This document shows positions 7,890-13,883 of a stretch of 22,373 nt of DNA, one piece after another. The DNA comes from a virus, in the IMG/VR virus record IMGVR_UViG_3300044797_000129, positions 1 to 22,373 of that record. One strand, written 5' to 3'. Each line of letters opens with the position of its first letter. The first letter of the stretch is position 1. The notes beneath the pieces are model-generated. The model was not told the DNA's origin. It saw nothing but the letters and a program-made list of their open reading frames with translations, and did not search any database. A program made the position numbers and the translations under genes.

Positions 7890-9206
7890 ATGGCGACAAA
7901 AACAAAAGCGAAACCGAGCAACAAGGCTGAAGAAAAATGCTCATACGATTTCGGCAGAGTGTCGCGGGAGAACGGCGAACCGATAACCGAATGCCCAGCC
8001 GATGATCCGTATCCAGAAAAATGGAAACAGGGCTGGACTGAGGCCGACAATACGATCCGCGAAGCCGAAGCGATCGACGCAGCTGTCAAGGCATCGGAGC
8101 ACAACCTTGACGATCCGGACGTCGTCGAATTCGGCGTTGACCTGGCCAAGCTGATGCAAGCCTTCGACAACGCTGGCGTATCGATCGTGGAAGAGCAATT
8201 TCGGGCCTTGTCGCCGGAGCAAATCAACCAAGCCACGAAATGGGCCAATGATTCACGAACTGGCCAGAAACGATGCGTTCCTGAGTTTCTGCGCCAATAC
8301 GCGACTCAGGAGCTGATCGCATTTTCGGACGGCTATCTTGAAGCCCAAGAGGAAATGCGGAAAGTCCTGATGAAATGCCGCTACGGAAAGCCGAGTCCCA
8401 CAAAACCGGAGGGCGACGACGGCGAACCGAAGATCAAGATGACATGCCTCGTGCCGCTCGGTGAGCTTAGACCAACGACCGCCGAAGAGATTTGGGGCGG
8501 AATGCGATGCCGAGTCGAATTCGCGTTGAAGTCGGTGAATCAATGGCAGCGGGAACTACCAGGAATTGAACAGGCAATTTCGTGCGAAACAGAGATTCGC
8601 GGATACTCCCGAAAAATGAAGGACTGGCAATTCAGTTTTCTTGTGTCGCAGGAACTTCTGCCGGTTGACGAGGCGTTCGATCGGTTCTGGAAGTCCAATG
8701 GGTCATGCCGATTGACTCCGATCGGAGAGATTCAACGAGAGGCTGGCCACGGCAAGGACTCGGATGATGCGATTGATGCGACGTCGCTTCCGGACGCTCC
8801 GCCGAATCAACTGAACCTGTTTGACGGCAAGCGAGAAACGAACAAATTGAAAGACAAAGATGGCGAGTTCACATGCCCCGACGAATACGTGATCCCAATG
8901 CCGGTCGGCGGCAAGAAGCATTATTGCGTTGCGTATGTCGGCCACGGATCGAATGGACGTTTCTACGCCTCAATGAGGCTTGATTTCGTGGACGACGACG
9001 AAGAAAGCGATTTGGACTATGGAAACCCCAGAGAAATCGGCGATGGAAGCGTTACAGCAAAAGAAGCGGTCCGCGAAAAGATCGGCACGTTGATTGACGT
9101 CGTGAAGAGAGACTGCGTCGCTCCAAATGCGGTCTATGACCTGCAAAACGAATTGAAGCGGCTTGAAACAGAAGACTTGATTCCGATGCCGGAGGATGAG
9201 GAATGA
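7890..9206 (+). CDS. Unknown replication-region protein with a sliding-clamp-binding motif
   Basis: A 438-aa acidic protein I cannot assign to a family. Visible parts are a Lys-rich N-terminus, a charged helical region (about 50-165), a middle domain rich in Trp and Glu (about 185-285), a linker, and a C-terminal domain (about 325-430). In the linker lies NQLNLFDG, whose QLNLF (307-311, bases 8808-8822) is a near-perfect bacterial beta-clamp-binding pentapeptide (QL-S/D-LF type). Because the clamp is encoded 2.6 kb upstream, a direct contact is likely, but this is inference. ATG 7890 follows AAGGAAATCT, a good ribosome site; TTG 7860 is a weaker in-frame alternative. The stop overlaps the next gene by ATGA. 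Confidence 0.75.
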   Translation: MATKTKAKPSNKAEEKCSYDFGRVSRENGEPITECPADDPYPEKWKQGWTEADNTIREAEAIDAAVKASEHNLDDPDVVEFGVDLAKLMQAFDNAGVSIVEEQFRALSPEQINQATKWANDSRTGQKRCVPEFLRQYATQELIAFSDGYLEAQEEMRKVLMKCRYGKPSPTKPEGDDGEPKIKMTCLVPLGELRPTTAEEIWGGMRCRVEFALKSVNQWQRELPGIEQAISCETEIRGYSRKMKDWQFSFLVSQELLPVDEAFDRFWKSNGSCRLTPIGEIQREAGHGKDSDDAIDATSLPDAPPNQLNLFDGKRETNKLKDKDGEFTCPDEYVIPMPVGGKKHYCVAYVGHGSNGRFYASMRLDFVDDDEESDLDYGNPREIGDGSVTAKEAVREKIGTLIDVVKRDCVAPNAVYDLQNELKRLETEDLIPMPEDEE

Positions 9207-9472
9207 TCATTCACACATGCGGATTGTTCGGTAATTCGTCCGGCATGAGTCGCACCGACTGCGGCCTAATGCTTCCTCGGACGTCGGATCATTTTGCGTT
9301 TGTTGGAAGTCCGAAGCCGAAAGAGTTTCGTCGATGCAAGCGTTGCGCTAAGGCTAAACGCCTACAGTATTGGAAACAGGCCGTCCAGCAAGATATTAAC
9401 AAGAGGATATCTGAAGGGATGCGATTGGCGTGGGCGCGAAGAAAATGCGAGCAGCATCAATCGGGTCACTGA
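9203..9472 (+). CDS. Small Cys-rich, zinc-finger-like protein
   Basis: An 89-aa basic protein. Candidate metal ligands are His4, Cys6, Cys20, His30 and the pair Cys45/Cys48 in RRCKRCAKAK (43-52). The second half is a basic helix with Lys/Arg and Trp. It starts by ATGA overlap with the previous gene. The shape is that of small phage zinc proteins that bind nucleic acid, but no function can be assigned. Confidence 0.65.
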   Translation: MIIHTCGLFGNSSGMSRTDCGLMLPRTSDHFAFVGSPKPKEFRRCKRCAKAKRLQYWKQAVQQDINKRISEGMRLAWARRKCEQHQSGH

Positions 9473-9496
9473 TCTTCCCAAAGGACTGTCGAAATA

Positions 9497-9745
9497 ATGG
9501 ACGACCAATCGTATCTATTCTTCGCCGGGGCGCTGTTCGCTTTTGTTCTCTGTGGGACTGCATGGATTATGTTCCACGGCGATAGCCGATTGTCAAATGA
9601 GAACATTGAATCCCGACTGAGAAGAAGAGAAGAAGAAAACAGAAGACTCTCGGCTTGGTTTGAACACGGTCAATGCGAGGACTGCAAAAAGCGTGGTCTG
9701 GAGTCGTTCCGTCAGATGCGAGAGGAAGACAACAATGTCGGATGA
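9497..9745 (+). CDS. Small single-pass membrane protein with coiled-coil tail
   Basis: An 82-aa protein with one clear membrane segment (about 7-26, LFFAGALFAFVLCGTAWIMF), a charged Arg/Glu-rich helix (about 38-54) likely to coil, and a CxxC pair (Cys60, Cys63 in QCEDCKKRG). AAAGGA lies 12 bases before ATG 9497, somewhat far. The end overlaps the next gene by 11 bases. The pattern resembles small phage spanin- or Rz-like or membrane-anchoring proteins, but nothing more specific can be supported. Confidence 0.6.
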   Translation: MDDQSYLFFAGALFAFVLCGTAWIMFHGDSRLSNENIESRLRRREEENRRLSAWFEHGQCEDCKKRGLESFRQMREEDNNVG

Positions 9746-9959
9746 TGATTGGAAGCAACGAGCCAGATATCGACTTCAAGGCGGCGAGATGGACGAATGG
9801 GAGTGGGATTCCGTTCTGCGCGTTCTTCTTTCGGCGTCGAAAGAAGGCTGTCTAAATCGGCGATTCGATGAGGAAACTGGCGTCAAATTTAGCGGATTGA
9901 TTCGTGATCGGCTTGAGTTCGCGAAAATGAAAGATAGAGAGGACGGCAATCGCACGTGA
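9735..9959 (+). CDS. Small charged protein of unknown function
   Basis: A 74-aa protein, acidic at the N-terminus (MSDDDWKQRARY) and basic towards the end. ATG 9735 has GAGAGGAAG 7 bases upstream, a strong ribosome site that decides the start over an earlier ATG at 9660 in the same frame. The earlier stretch lies inside the preceding gene and is probably a shadow. The stop overlaps the next gene as GTGA. Confidence 0.6.
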   Translation: MSDDDWKQRARYRLQGGEMDEWEWDSVLRVLLSASKEGCLNRRFDEETGVKFSGLIRDRLEFAKMKDREDGNRT

Positions 9960-10636
9960 TCACGCTTCCGCCAATTCCGAAACAGATGACCGCATTGCCT
10001 CTTGATGAGCGAGGATATCCAATTCCTTTCTTCGTCGCGTTTGTTGGCGGGAAACCAGAGTTCCGCGTCGCCGACGCCGAGAAGCGATATCGCTGCGTCA
10101 AACAGAAGCTCTGCTGGATGTGTGGCAATCCATTGAACCACGGAAAGCACACGTTCGTTATCGGGCCGATGGGCGCTCTGAATAGAACGACTGACGAGCC
10201 GCCATGTCACAACGGATGCGCCGAGTTCAGCGTTAAAGCATGCCCGTTTCTTTCGATGCCAAAAGCGAAACGGCGCGATGCCGGAATCCCAGAAGAGGCA
10301 CGCCATCCGGCAGGAATATCGATCGACAGAAATCCAGGCGTGACATGCCTCTGGACCTGTCGCGGTTATCAATTATTTCATGACGGACGAGGCGGGGCAC
10401 TTTTCAAAATACCAAATCCATCCTGCGTTCGCTGGTGGACTGAAGGGCGAAAGGCAAGTCGAGGCGAGGTTTTGGCGTCAATCAATTCCGGGCTTTCGAT
10501 CCTCCAAGAAATGGCGAATCAGGATGGTCCTGAATCGACGGCGTTGTTGGAAAAGTTAAAAGCCGATGTCATGAAATTCATTCCAGCTTTCACGCCGATG
10601 ACGTGCGGCGATTTAATGCCAGAAGATCGAGATTGA
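9956..10636 (+). CDS. Conserved phage protein with Cys/His metal-binding motifs
   Basis: A 226-aa protein I recognise as a widespread phage hypothetical. It opens with a Pro-rich stretch and GYPIPFFVAFVGGKPEFRVAD, followed by a CWMCGNPL zinc knuckle (Cys53, Cys56), then FVIGPMGALNR (67-77), PPCHNGCAEFS (82-92) with Cys84, His85, Cys88 and a further Cys96 in CPFL. These clusters probably bind one or two zinc ions. A later stretch (RNPGVTCLWTC) is also conserved. The start is GTG 9956, overlapping the previous stop. No activity is known to me. Confidence 0.75.
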   Translation: MITLPPIPKQMTALPLDERGYPIPFFVAFVGGKPEFRVADAEKRYRCVKQKLCWMCGNPLNHGKHTFVIGPMGALNRTTDEPPCHNGCAEFSVKACPFLSMPKAKRRDAGIPEEARHPAGISIDRNPGVTCLWTCRGYQLFHDGRGGALFKIPNPSCVRWWTEGRKASRGEVLASINSGLSILQEMANQDGPESTALLEKLKADVMKFIPAFTPMTCGDLMPEDRD

Positions 10637-10647
10637 AAGGAAATCGA

Positions 10648-11019
10648 ATGACAAGAGAAATCACGAGCCACAAAGTGAACGGACTAAATGATGCATTGAC
10701 AATCCGCGTTCTTGGTGAGCCGGGCTATGGCAATGCATGTCACGAGTATGAAATCAGCCTACAAAAAGACGAGACAACTCGTAAGGAATGGCTAATCATT
10801 TTTCAAGACGGACCGACTCTGGAAGTCGGATTCAACGGACTCAGTGGAGAGGCGTTGCTGGCGATTATTGAAGACAGATTACTTTCGTTTCAGAATGGCC
10901 CCTTTGCCTGCCGCGAAAACGCCATCGCTCTAACACACGTACAAGACGCGATGATGTGGTTGGAGAGACGCACGAGAAGCCGAATCAATCGCGGAGTTGA
11001 GGGGACGCATCAGAGATGA
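10648..11019 (+). CDS. Conserved phage protein; candidate Acb2/Tad1-like hairpin domain
   Basis: A 123-aa protein. The opening MTREITSHKVNGLNDALTIR matches a conserved phage family with a mixed alpha/beta start. The C-terminal half contains NGLSGEALLAIIEDRL (63-78), then FQNGPFACRENAIALTHVQD (81-100), a helix with AMMWLERRTR and the ending GVEGTHQR. The last helical hairpin resembles the helices of the Acb2/Tad1 type, which in other phages sequester cyclic nucleotides that trigger CBASS or Thoeris defence. I hold that link as a hypothesis: it rests on memory of the pattern. ATG 10648 follows AAAGGAAAT; the frame is open back to 10603 inside the previous gene. The stop overlaps the HD gene by ATGA. 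Confidence 0.7.
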   Translation: MTREITSHKVNGLNDALTIRVLGEPGYGNACHEYEISLQKDETTRKEWLIIFQDGPTLEVGFNGLSGEALLAIIEDRLLSFQNGPFACRENAIALTHVQDAMMWLERRTRSRINRGVEGTHQR

Positions 11020-11594
11020 CGGAAGCTTTTGGTTGCGTCGGCAACACAATCCGAACTCGAAGCGGAAAATATCTCGACCTCGTCGATCCGAATCCGGATC
11101 AAATCACACTCGGAGACATCGCTTGCGGGCTTTCTCGAATCTGCCGGTTTGGAGGCCAAATCGATCGTTGGTATTCAGTGGCGGAACATTCCTATCACTG
11201 CTGTCGAATCGCAATGAACGACGGTCGATCGAACGACGCCTGTAAAGCCGCCTTGATGCACGACGCATCAGAAGCGTTCATCGGCGACGTGGTCAAGCCA
11301 TTGAAACAGCTTCTCTGCGGATACGATCTCGTCGAAAACAGGTTGATGAAAATCATCGGTGAGAAGTTCGATGTCGACTTTGAGTTTCATGAAGAGACAA
11401 CGAAGGAGATTGACAGAGCCATGCTGATCGCTGAGCGAAAAAGGATGTTCGAAAAATCGGAATGCGAACCGATCTGGCATGACGAAAACAAAGTACGGCC
11501 ACTGAACATCGAGTTCTATTTTTGGGATTATCGCGATGCGGAAACAATGTTTTCTCTGCGGGCACGCGAACTCGGCATGTCGTTCTCTGAATAA
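11016..11594 (+). CDS. HD-domain phosphohydrolase (YfbR/nucleotidase-like)
   Basis: A 192-aa metal-dependent HD hydrolase. The H...HD...D ligands are visible: His58 in YSVAEHSYHCC (53-63), His82-Asp83 in ALMHDASEAFIGDVVKPLK (79-97) and Asp133 in KEIDRAML (130-137). The DIACGLSRICRFGGQ stretch (34-48) is typical of phage relatives. Such enzymes cleave phosphates from deoxynucleotides and reshape the nucleotide pool. The dATPase DatZ of 2-aminoadenine phages belongs to the same broad family, but neither a PurZ- nor a MazZ-like gene is in the window, so base replacement is not implied. Starts by ATGA overlap. Confidence 0.85.
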   Translation: MTEAFGCVGNTIRTRSGKYLDLVDPNPDQITLGDIACGLSRICRFGGQIDRWYSVAEHSYHCCRIAMNDGRSNDACKAALMHDASEAFIGDVVKPLKQLLCGYDLVENRLMKIIGEKFDVDFEFHEETTKEIDRAMLIAERKRMFEKSECEPIWHDENKVRPLNIEFYFWDYRDAETMFSLRARELGMSFSE

Positions 11595-11600
11595 GTTCGC

Positions 11601-11629
11601 TTGACAAATCGCGATTCTATCCTCAGACT
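11601..11629 (+). promoter_or_regulatory. Weak candidate promoter with perfect -35 hexamer
   Basis: TTGACA at 11601-11606 is a perfect sigma-70 -35 element lying just after the HD gene. The hexamer 17 bases downstream is CAGACT, only 3 of 6 matches to TATAAT. It would serve the cassette starting at 11667 or 11838. It could equally be coding sequence if the next gene uses the TTG at 11601. Confidence 0.2.
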
Positions 11630-11666
11630 CACGACTACTTTTGCGACTCGGATTGCTAGCAACGAC

Positions 11667-11819
11667 ATGAAACTTGTGGCCATCACCAGGCCAAGCGTGA
11701 GTCAACCCGATTTCAAGGCACGATTCGGAGCACTCGCAAAAGGCCGTTTAACAGAGCGGGGATATTCGACTTACGTCGACGGCCCTCGCGGAAGACTTTT
11801 GAGCGAATGGTTTCTGTGA
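11667..11819 (+). CDS. Short hypothetical protein
   Basis: A 50-aa protein from ATG 11667, or 72 aa from TTG 11601 in the same frame. The sequence (MKLVAITRPSVSQPDFKARF onward) is basic and has no recognisable motif or membrane segment. Neither start has a good ribosome site, so this is a low-confidence gene. It lies between the HD hydrolase and the first exported protein. Confidence 0.4.
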   Translation: MKLVAITRPSVSQPDFKARFGALAKGRLTERGYSTYVDGPRGRLLSEWFL

Positions 11820-11837
11820 TCAAATCGTGGAGAATTT

Positions 11838-12062
11838 ATGCGGGCCAACTTTTTTATCGCGGCAATTCTGTGCTGCTCAGTTCTTGAAGCCGGAACAACG
11901 CGAACTCGGACTGTCTATCGTGGAGTCGCGTCGGAAGGCGAGCCGGTGGCGACGTCCAGTATTGTCGCATCCTCATCGATAAAGAAAACTCGGCACAAGT
12001 CGAAAACGCGATGCACATGCGGTTGCGGAAAACTGGCTTCGCGATGCAACTGCGGAAAATGA
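11838..12062 (+). CDS. Small exported protein with Cys-rich C-terminus
   Basis: A 74-aa protein with an N-terminal signal peptide (MRANFFIAAILCCSVLEA, cleavage likely after Ala18). A Ser/Thr/Val-rich stretch and a basic segment lead to a tail with five cysteines in 14 residues (Cys59, 61, 63, 70, 72; CTCGCGKLASRCNC). GTGGAG lies about 6 bases before ATG 11838, which supports expression. The Cys cluster could bind metal or form disulfides outside the cytoplasm. I know no named family. Confidence 0.65.
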   Translation: MRANFFIAAILCCSVLEAGTTRTRTVYRGVASEGEPVATSSIVASSSIKKTRHKSKTRCTCGCGKLASRCNCGK

Positions 12063-12073
12063 AATACCTCAGG

Positions 12074-12092
12074 CTGAGCGCGGCATGCTCAG
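12074..12092 (+). other. GC-rich inverted repeat downstream of the Cys-rich gene
   Basis: CTGAGC (12074-12079) and GCTCAG (12087-12092) form a perfect 6-bp stem with a 7-base loop, 12 bases after the stop at 12062. There is no T tract, so it is not a typical intrinsic terminator. It may mark an RNA 3' end or a processing site ahead of the tRNA. The rest of 12063-12168 shows no gene. Confidence 0.25.
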
Positions 12093-12168
12093 GCGACGTC
12101 GATAGCCGAACATAATGATTAGTCATCGGGAGTTTCTTGATGACGGCGAATCGCCAAAAGCCGCATTT

Positions 12169-12240
12169 CGGGAACTGGAGAAATGGCATCTCGGAAGTCT
12201 CATAAGCTTCAGATATCAGGTTCGATTCCTGAGTTCCCCA
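12169..12240 (+). tRNA. tRNA with CAU anticodon (Met or initiator-like; Ile2 possible)
   Basis: A full cloverleaf folds by eye. The acceptor has 6 perfect pairs (GGGAAC 12170-12175 with GTTCCC 12233-12238), with C1 (12169) facing C72 (12239) unpaired. U8 is 12176. The D-stem is GAGA/TCTC with loop AATGGCA (A14, G18-G19, A21). The anticodon stem is GAAGT/GCTTC with loop CTCATAA, giving anticodon CAU. The variable loop is AGATA, the T-stem TCAGG/CCTGA with loop TTCGATT. The discriminator is A (12240); CCA is not encoded. The 1-72 mismatch and the A11-U24 pair are initiator features in bacteria, but the three G-C pairs of an initiator anticodon stem are absent. CAU could also be an Ile2 tRNA after lysidine modification. 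Confidence 0.88.
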
Positions 12241-12271
12241 ATCGAAAATCAACTCATTTCTTAGGAATCCG

Positions 12272-12565
12272 ATGCCAACCGCTCCTGTCGTAACGCCACC
12301 AACGGCGTGGGAAAAGATCGAGGATCTCGGTTCAGCGATCGAGACCACGGCGAAAACGATTCTTTCGAAAGTCAGCCCCGCAACCGTGGCGACCATTGCG
12401 ACGGAGTTCGAAGCGGGCGTTTCGACAACGTTTCCATTCTTGGCTCCCGTCATGGCCGATTTGAATCCGTACGTGCAGGAGTTCGAAGCTCTCACCTCGC
12501 TCGCGGCACAGGTGTTAGCGCTCAAGGCCGTTCCGGTATCGCCGCCATCAACGCCAGCGACCTGA
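12272..12565 (+). CDS. Small hypothetical protein, Pro/Thr/Ala-rich
   Basis: A 97-aa protein with a TTAGGAAT ribosome site about 6 bases before ATG 12272. Both ends are Pro/Thr-rich; the middle (about 15-85) is predicted helical and hydrophobic in places (for example TTFPFLAPVMADLNPYVQEF) without being a clear membrane span. It is the first gene after the tRNA and lies 17 bases before a two-TM protein. I recognise no family. Confidence 0.6.
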   Translation: MPTAPVVTPPTAWEKIEDLGSAIETTAKTILSKVSPATVATIATEFEAGVSTTFPFLAPVMADLNPYVQEFEALTSLAAQVLALKAVPVSPPSTPAT

Positions 12566-12582
12566 TTTACATCGAGGGCCAA

Positions 12583-13044
12583 ATGACTCACAAGAGAAAC
12601 GCTCTGATCTTCGGCGGCCTGGCTCTCGTATTCATCATCGCATATCTCGCGATTCACGGAATGACTCTCGGGCCTGCAATCGCACGGGGAACGGGTCCTG
12701 GTGGAGTGCAAGTCACGGGACAAGGATGGCTAGCGCTGGCGATCTCGGCCATCGGAGCGAGCGGGTTGTCTGTGGCAACGGTCGTGGAAGCGATACGAGC
12801 GATGATCGTCGCCGCGTGTCCACCAAGCGCCCAGGGCCAACAAAGTTCGACAGCGAAAGCGTTGCTAGCCGCAGTGGACCTTGCGGAAATGCCGCTCTAC
12901 GCGAAAATTTACAATCAAACAACAGATCCAATAGTCAAAGTAGCACTGAGGCAGACGGCAAAATTAGCGAACGACAGCAACTTCGAAAAACAATTCCCGG
13001 TTCTATCGAGTCCGTCGCCGCTCGTGCCGACCGCTACGGCGTGA
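12583..13044 (+). CDS. Membrane protein with two predicted TM helices
   Basis: A 153-aa protein from ATG 12583. The first hydrophobic segment (about 7-26, ALIFGGLALVFIIAYLAIHG) is a TM helix or signal anchor, the second lies at about 48-68 (GWLALAISAIGASGLSVATV). The remainder is a soluble Ala-rich helical domain ending Ser/Pro-rich. The frame is open upstream to 12307, but that part overlaps the previous gene. Two membrane spans and a soluble tail would fit a small holin-like or anchoring protein; nothing specific is recognised. Confidence 0.65.
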   Translation: MTHKRNALIFGGLALVFIIAYLAIHGMTLGPAIARGTGPGGVQVTGQGWLALAISAIGASGLSVATVVEAIRAMIVAACPPSAQGQQSSTAKALLAAVDLAEMPLYAKIYNQTTDPIVKVALRQTAKLANDSNFEKQFPVLSSPSPLVPTATA

Positions 13045-13107
13045 CATTTCTGCCGTGCGATCAAGAGACTGTTGAACAGATCAAGAAATTCTGCCAGAGA
13101 CGCCAGT

Positions 13108-13509
13108 ATGCTGAAATCAAGAAGATTTATCGCAGTCTTTCTGGTCATTGCGGTCGGCTGTCAATTCACGGTTCCAGTCAATCCGAACATCGGACCAACG
13201 CCTCTCGTCGTTGAGCATCCTCCGGCGCCTGAGGTCTGGACAACGCTTGCTCAGTACGTCGAATGCGGAATCATCGCAACGCCCCAAATGATTGAGCGGT
13301 ATGTGAAAATTCTGGTTGACAACGGCGACTTGACGGCCGGTGAGGCATCGAAAATCGATTCGGCATTTCCAAAAGCGTCCACCGACACGAGCGACTTGAA
13401 CGCGAAAGAGGCTGGGGCGAAACTAAGAAAACTGGCGACAGGGCAGGCCAACACTCGAAGCGAATCGCAGATCAAAGTCGCGAGGGCAGCGCCACGAGCA
13501 ATCCCCTAA
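13108..13509 (+). CDS. Putative lipoprotein
   Basis: A 133-aa protein with a short basic N-terminus (MLKSRRF), a hydrophobic core and a lipobox-like IAVGC ending at Cys18. The mature part begins Pro-rich and is then helical and charged. I chose ATG 13108 because it places the signal at the very start; the frame also has ATG 13072, which would add 12 residues and spoil the signal. The lipobox is not perfect (Val at -2), so the lipid attachment is probable, not certain. It would sit on the outer face of the inner membrane or in the outer membrane. Confidence 0.6.
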   Translation: MLKSRRFIAVFLVIAVGCQFTVPVNPNIGPTPLVVEHPPAPEVWTTLAQYVECGIIATPQMIERYVKILVDNGDLTAGEASKIDSAFPKASTDTSDLNAKEAGAKLRKLATGQANTRSESQIKVARAAPRAIP

Positions 13510-13523
13510 GCTCCCGTGGGTTC

Positions 13524-13721
13524 GTGGCCTACGAGGAATACATTCGCGTAAATAATGAATCCGGGCGTCATGCAAGCAACTGGGAAGACCTGTCTCATAT
13601 TCAGCGGATGGGCTGGGAAGCCGCCGCGAACGCTGTGGCGGCCACTGTGATGCCGGAGGAAGCGAGACAAAATTCGGCGCGAGCGATTGCGATGAGCGAA
13701 AAAGCGAGAGGATTCTTCTAA
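13524..13721 (+). CDS. Small hypothetical protein (GTG start)
   Basis: A 65-aa protein starting at GTG 13524 (no ATG in the useful part of the frame, and no clear ribosome site). The content, AYEEYIRVNNESGRHASNWE followed by LSHIQRMGWEAAANAV, has the 'W..L...QR.GW.AAA' shape common in small phage proteins. Its TAA shares a base with the next ATG (TAATG), which supports translation coupling. Confidence 0.55.
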   Translation: MAYEEYIRVNNESGRHASNWEDLSHIQRMGWEAAANAVAATVMPEEARQNSARAIAMSEKARGFF

Positions 13722-13882
13722 TGACGATCCAGATTGAGTTTCCGATTCATGGTGGCGAGTATTTTACGCCAGACAGCACGATCTGTGAAAATGTCATCGT
13801 GATCGTCGATCGGATAATGAAATACCCCGACGGTTGGCGTACTCAGAAAACGATCTACGACCTAATGCTTTCTGGATTCTAA
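13721..13882 (+). CDS. Very small hypothetical protein (53 aa)
   Basis: ATG 13721 begins at the last base of the previous stop (TAATG) and the frame ends at TAA 13880-13882, one base before the ATG of the intein-containing gene. The 53-aa product (MTIQIEFPIHGGEYFTPDST onward) is mixed beta/helical and shows no membrane segment. Tight packing on both sides is the main evidence; the function is unknown. Confidence 0.55.
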   Translation: MTIQIEFPIHGGEYFTPDSTICENVIVIVDRIMKYPDGWRTQKTIYDLMLSGF

Positions 13883-13883
13883 G

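Noticed and set aside
12307-12582. Upstream extension of the two-TM protein
   Set aside because: These bases already encode the small gene at 12272 in another frame, and ATG 12583 places the TM helix at the start.
11854-12723. Long reverse-strand frame of 289 codons
   Set aside because: It spans the tRNA and several forward genes with ribosome sites; its composition is that of a shadow of forward codons and it has no recognisable motif.
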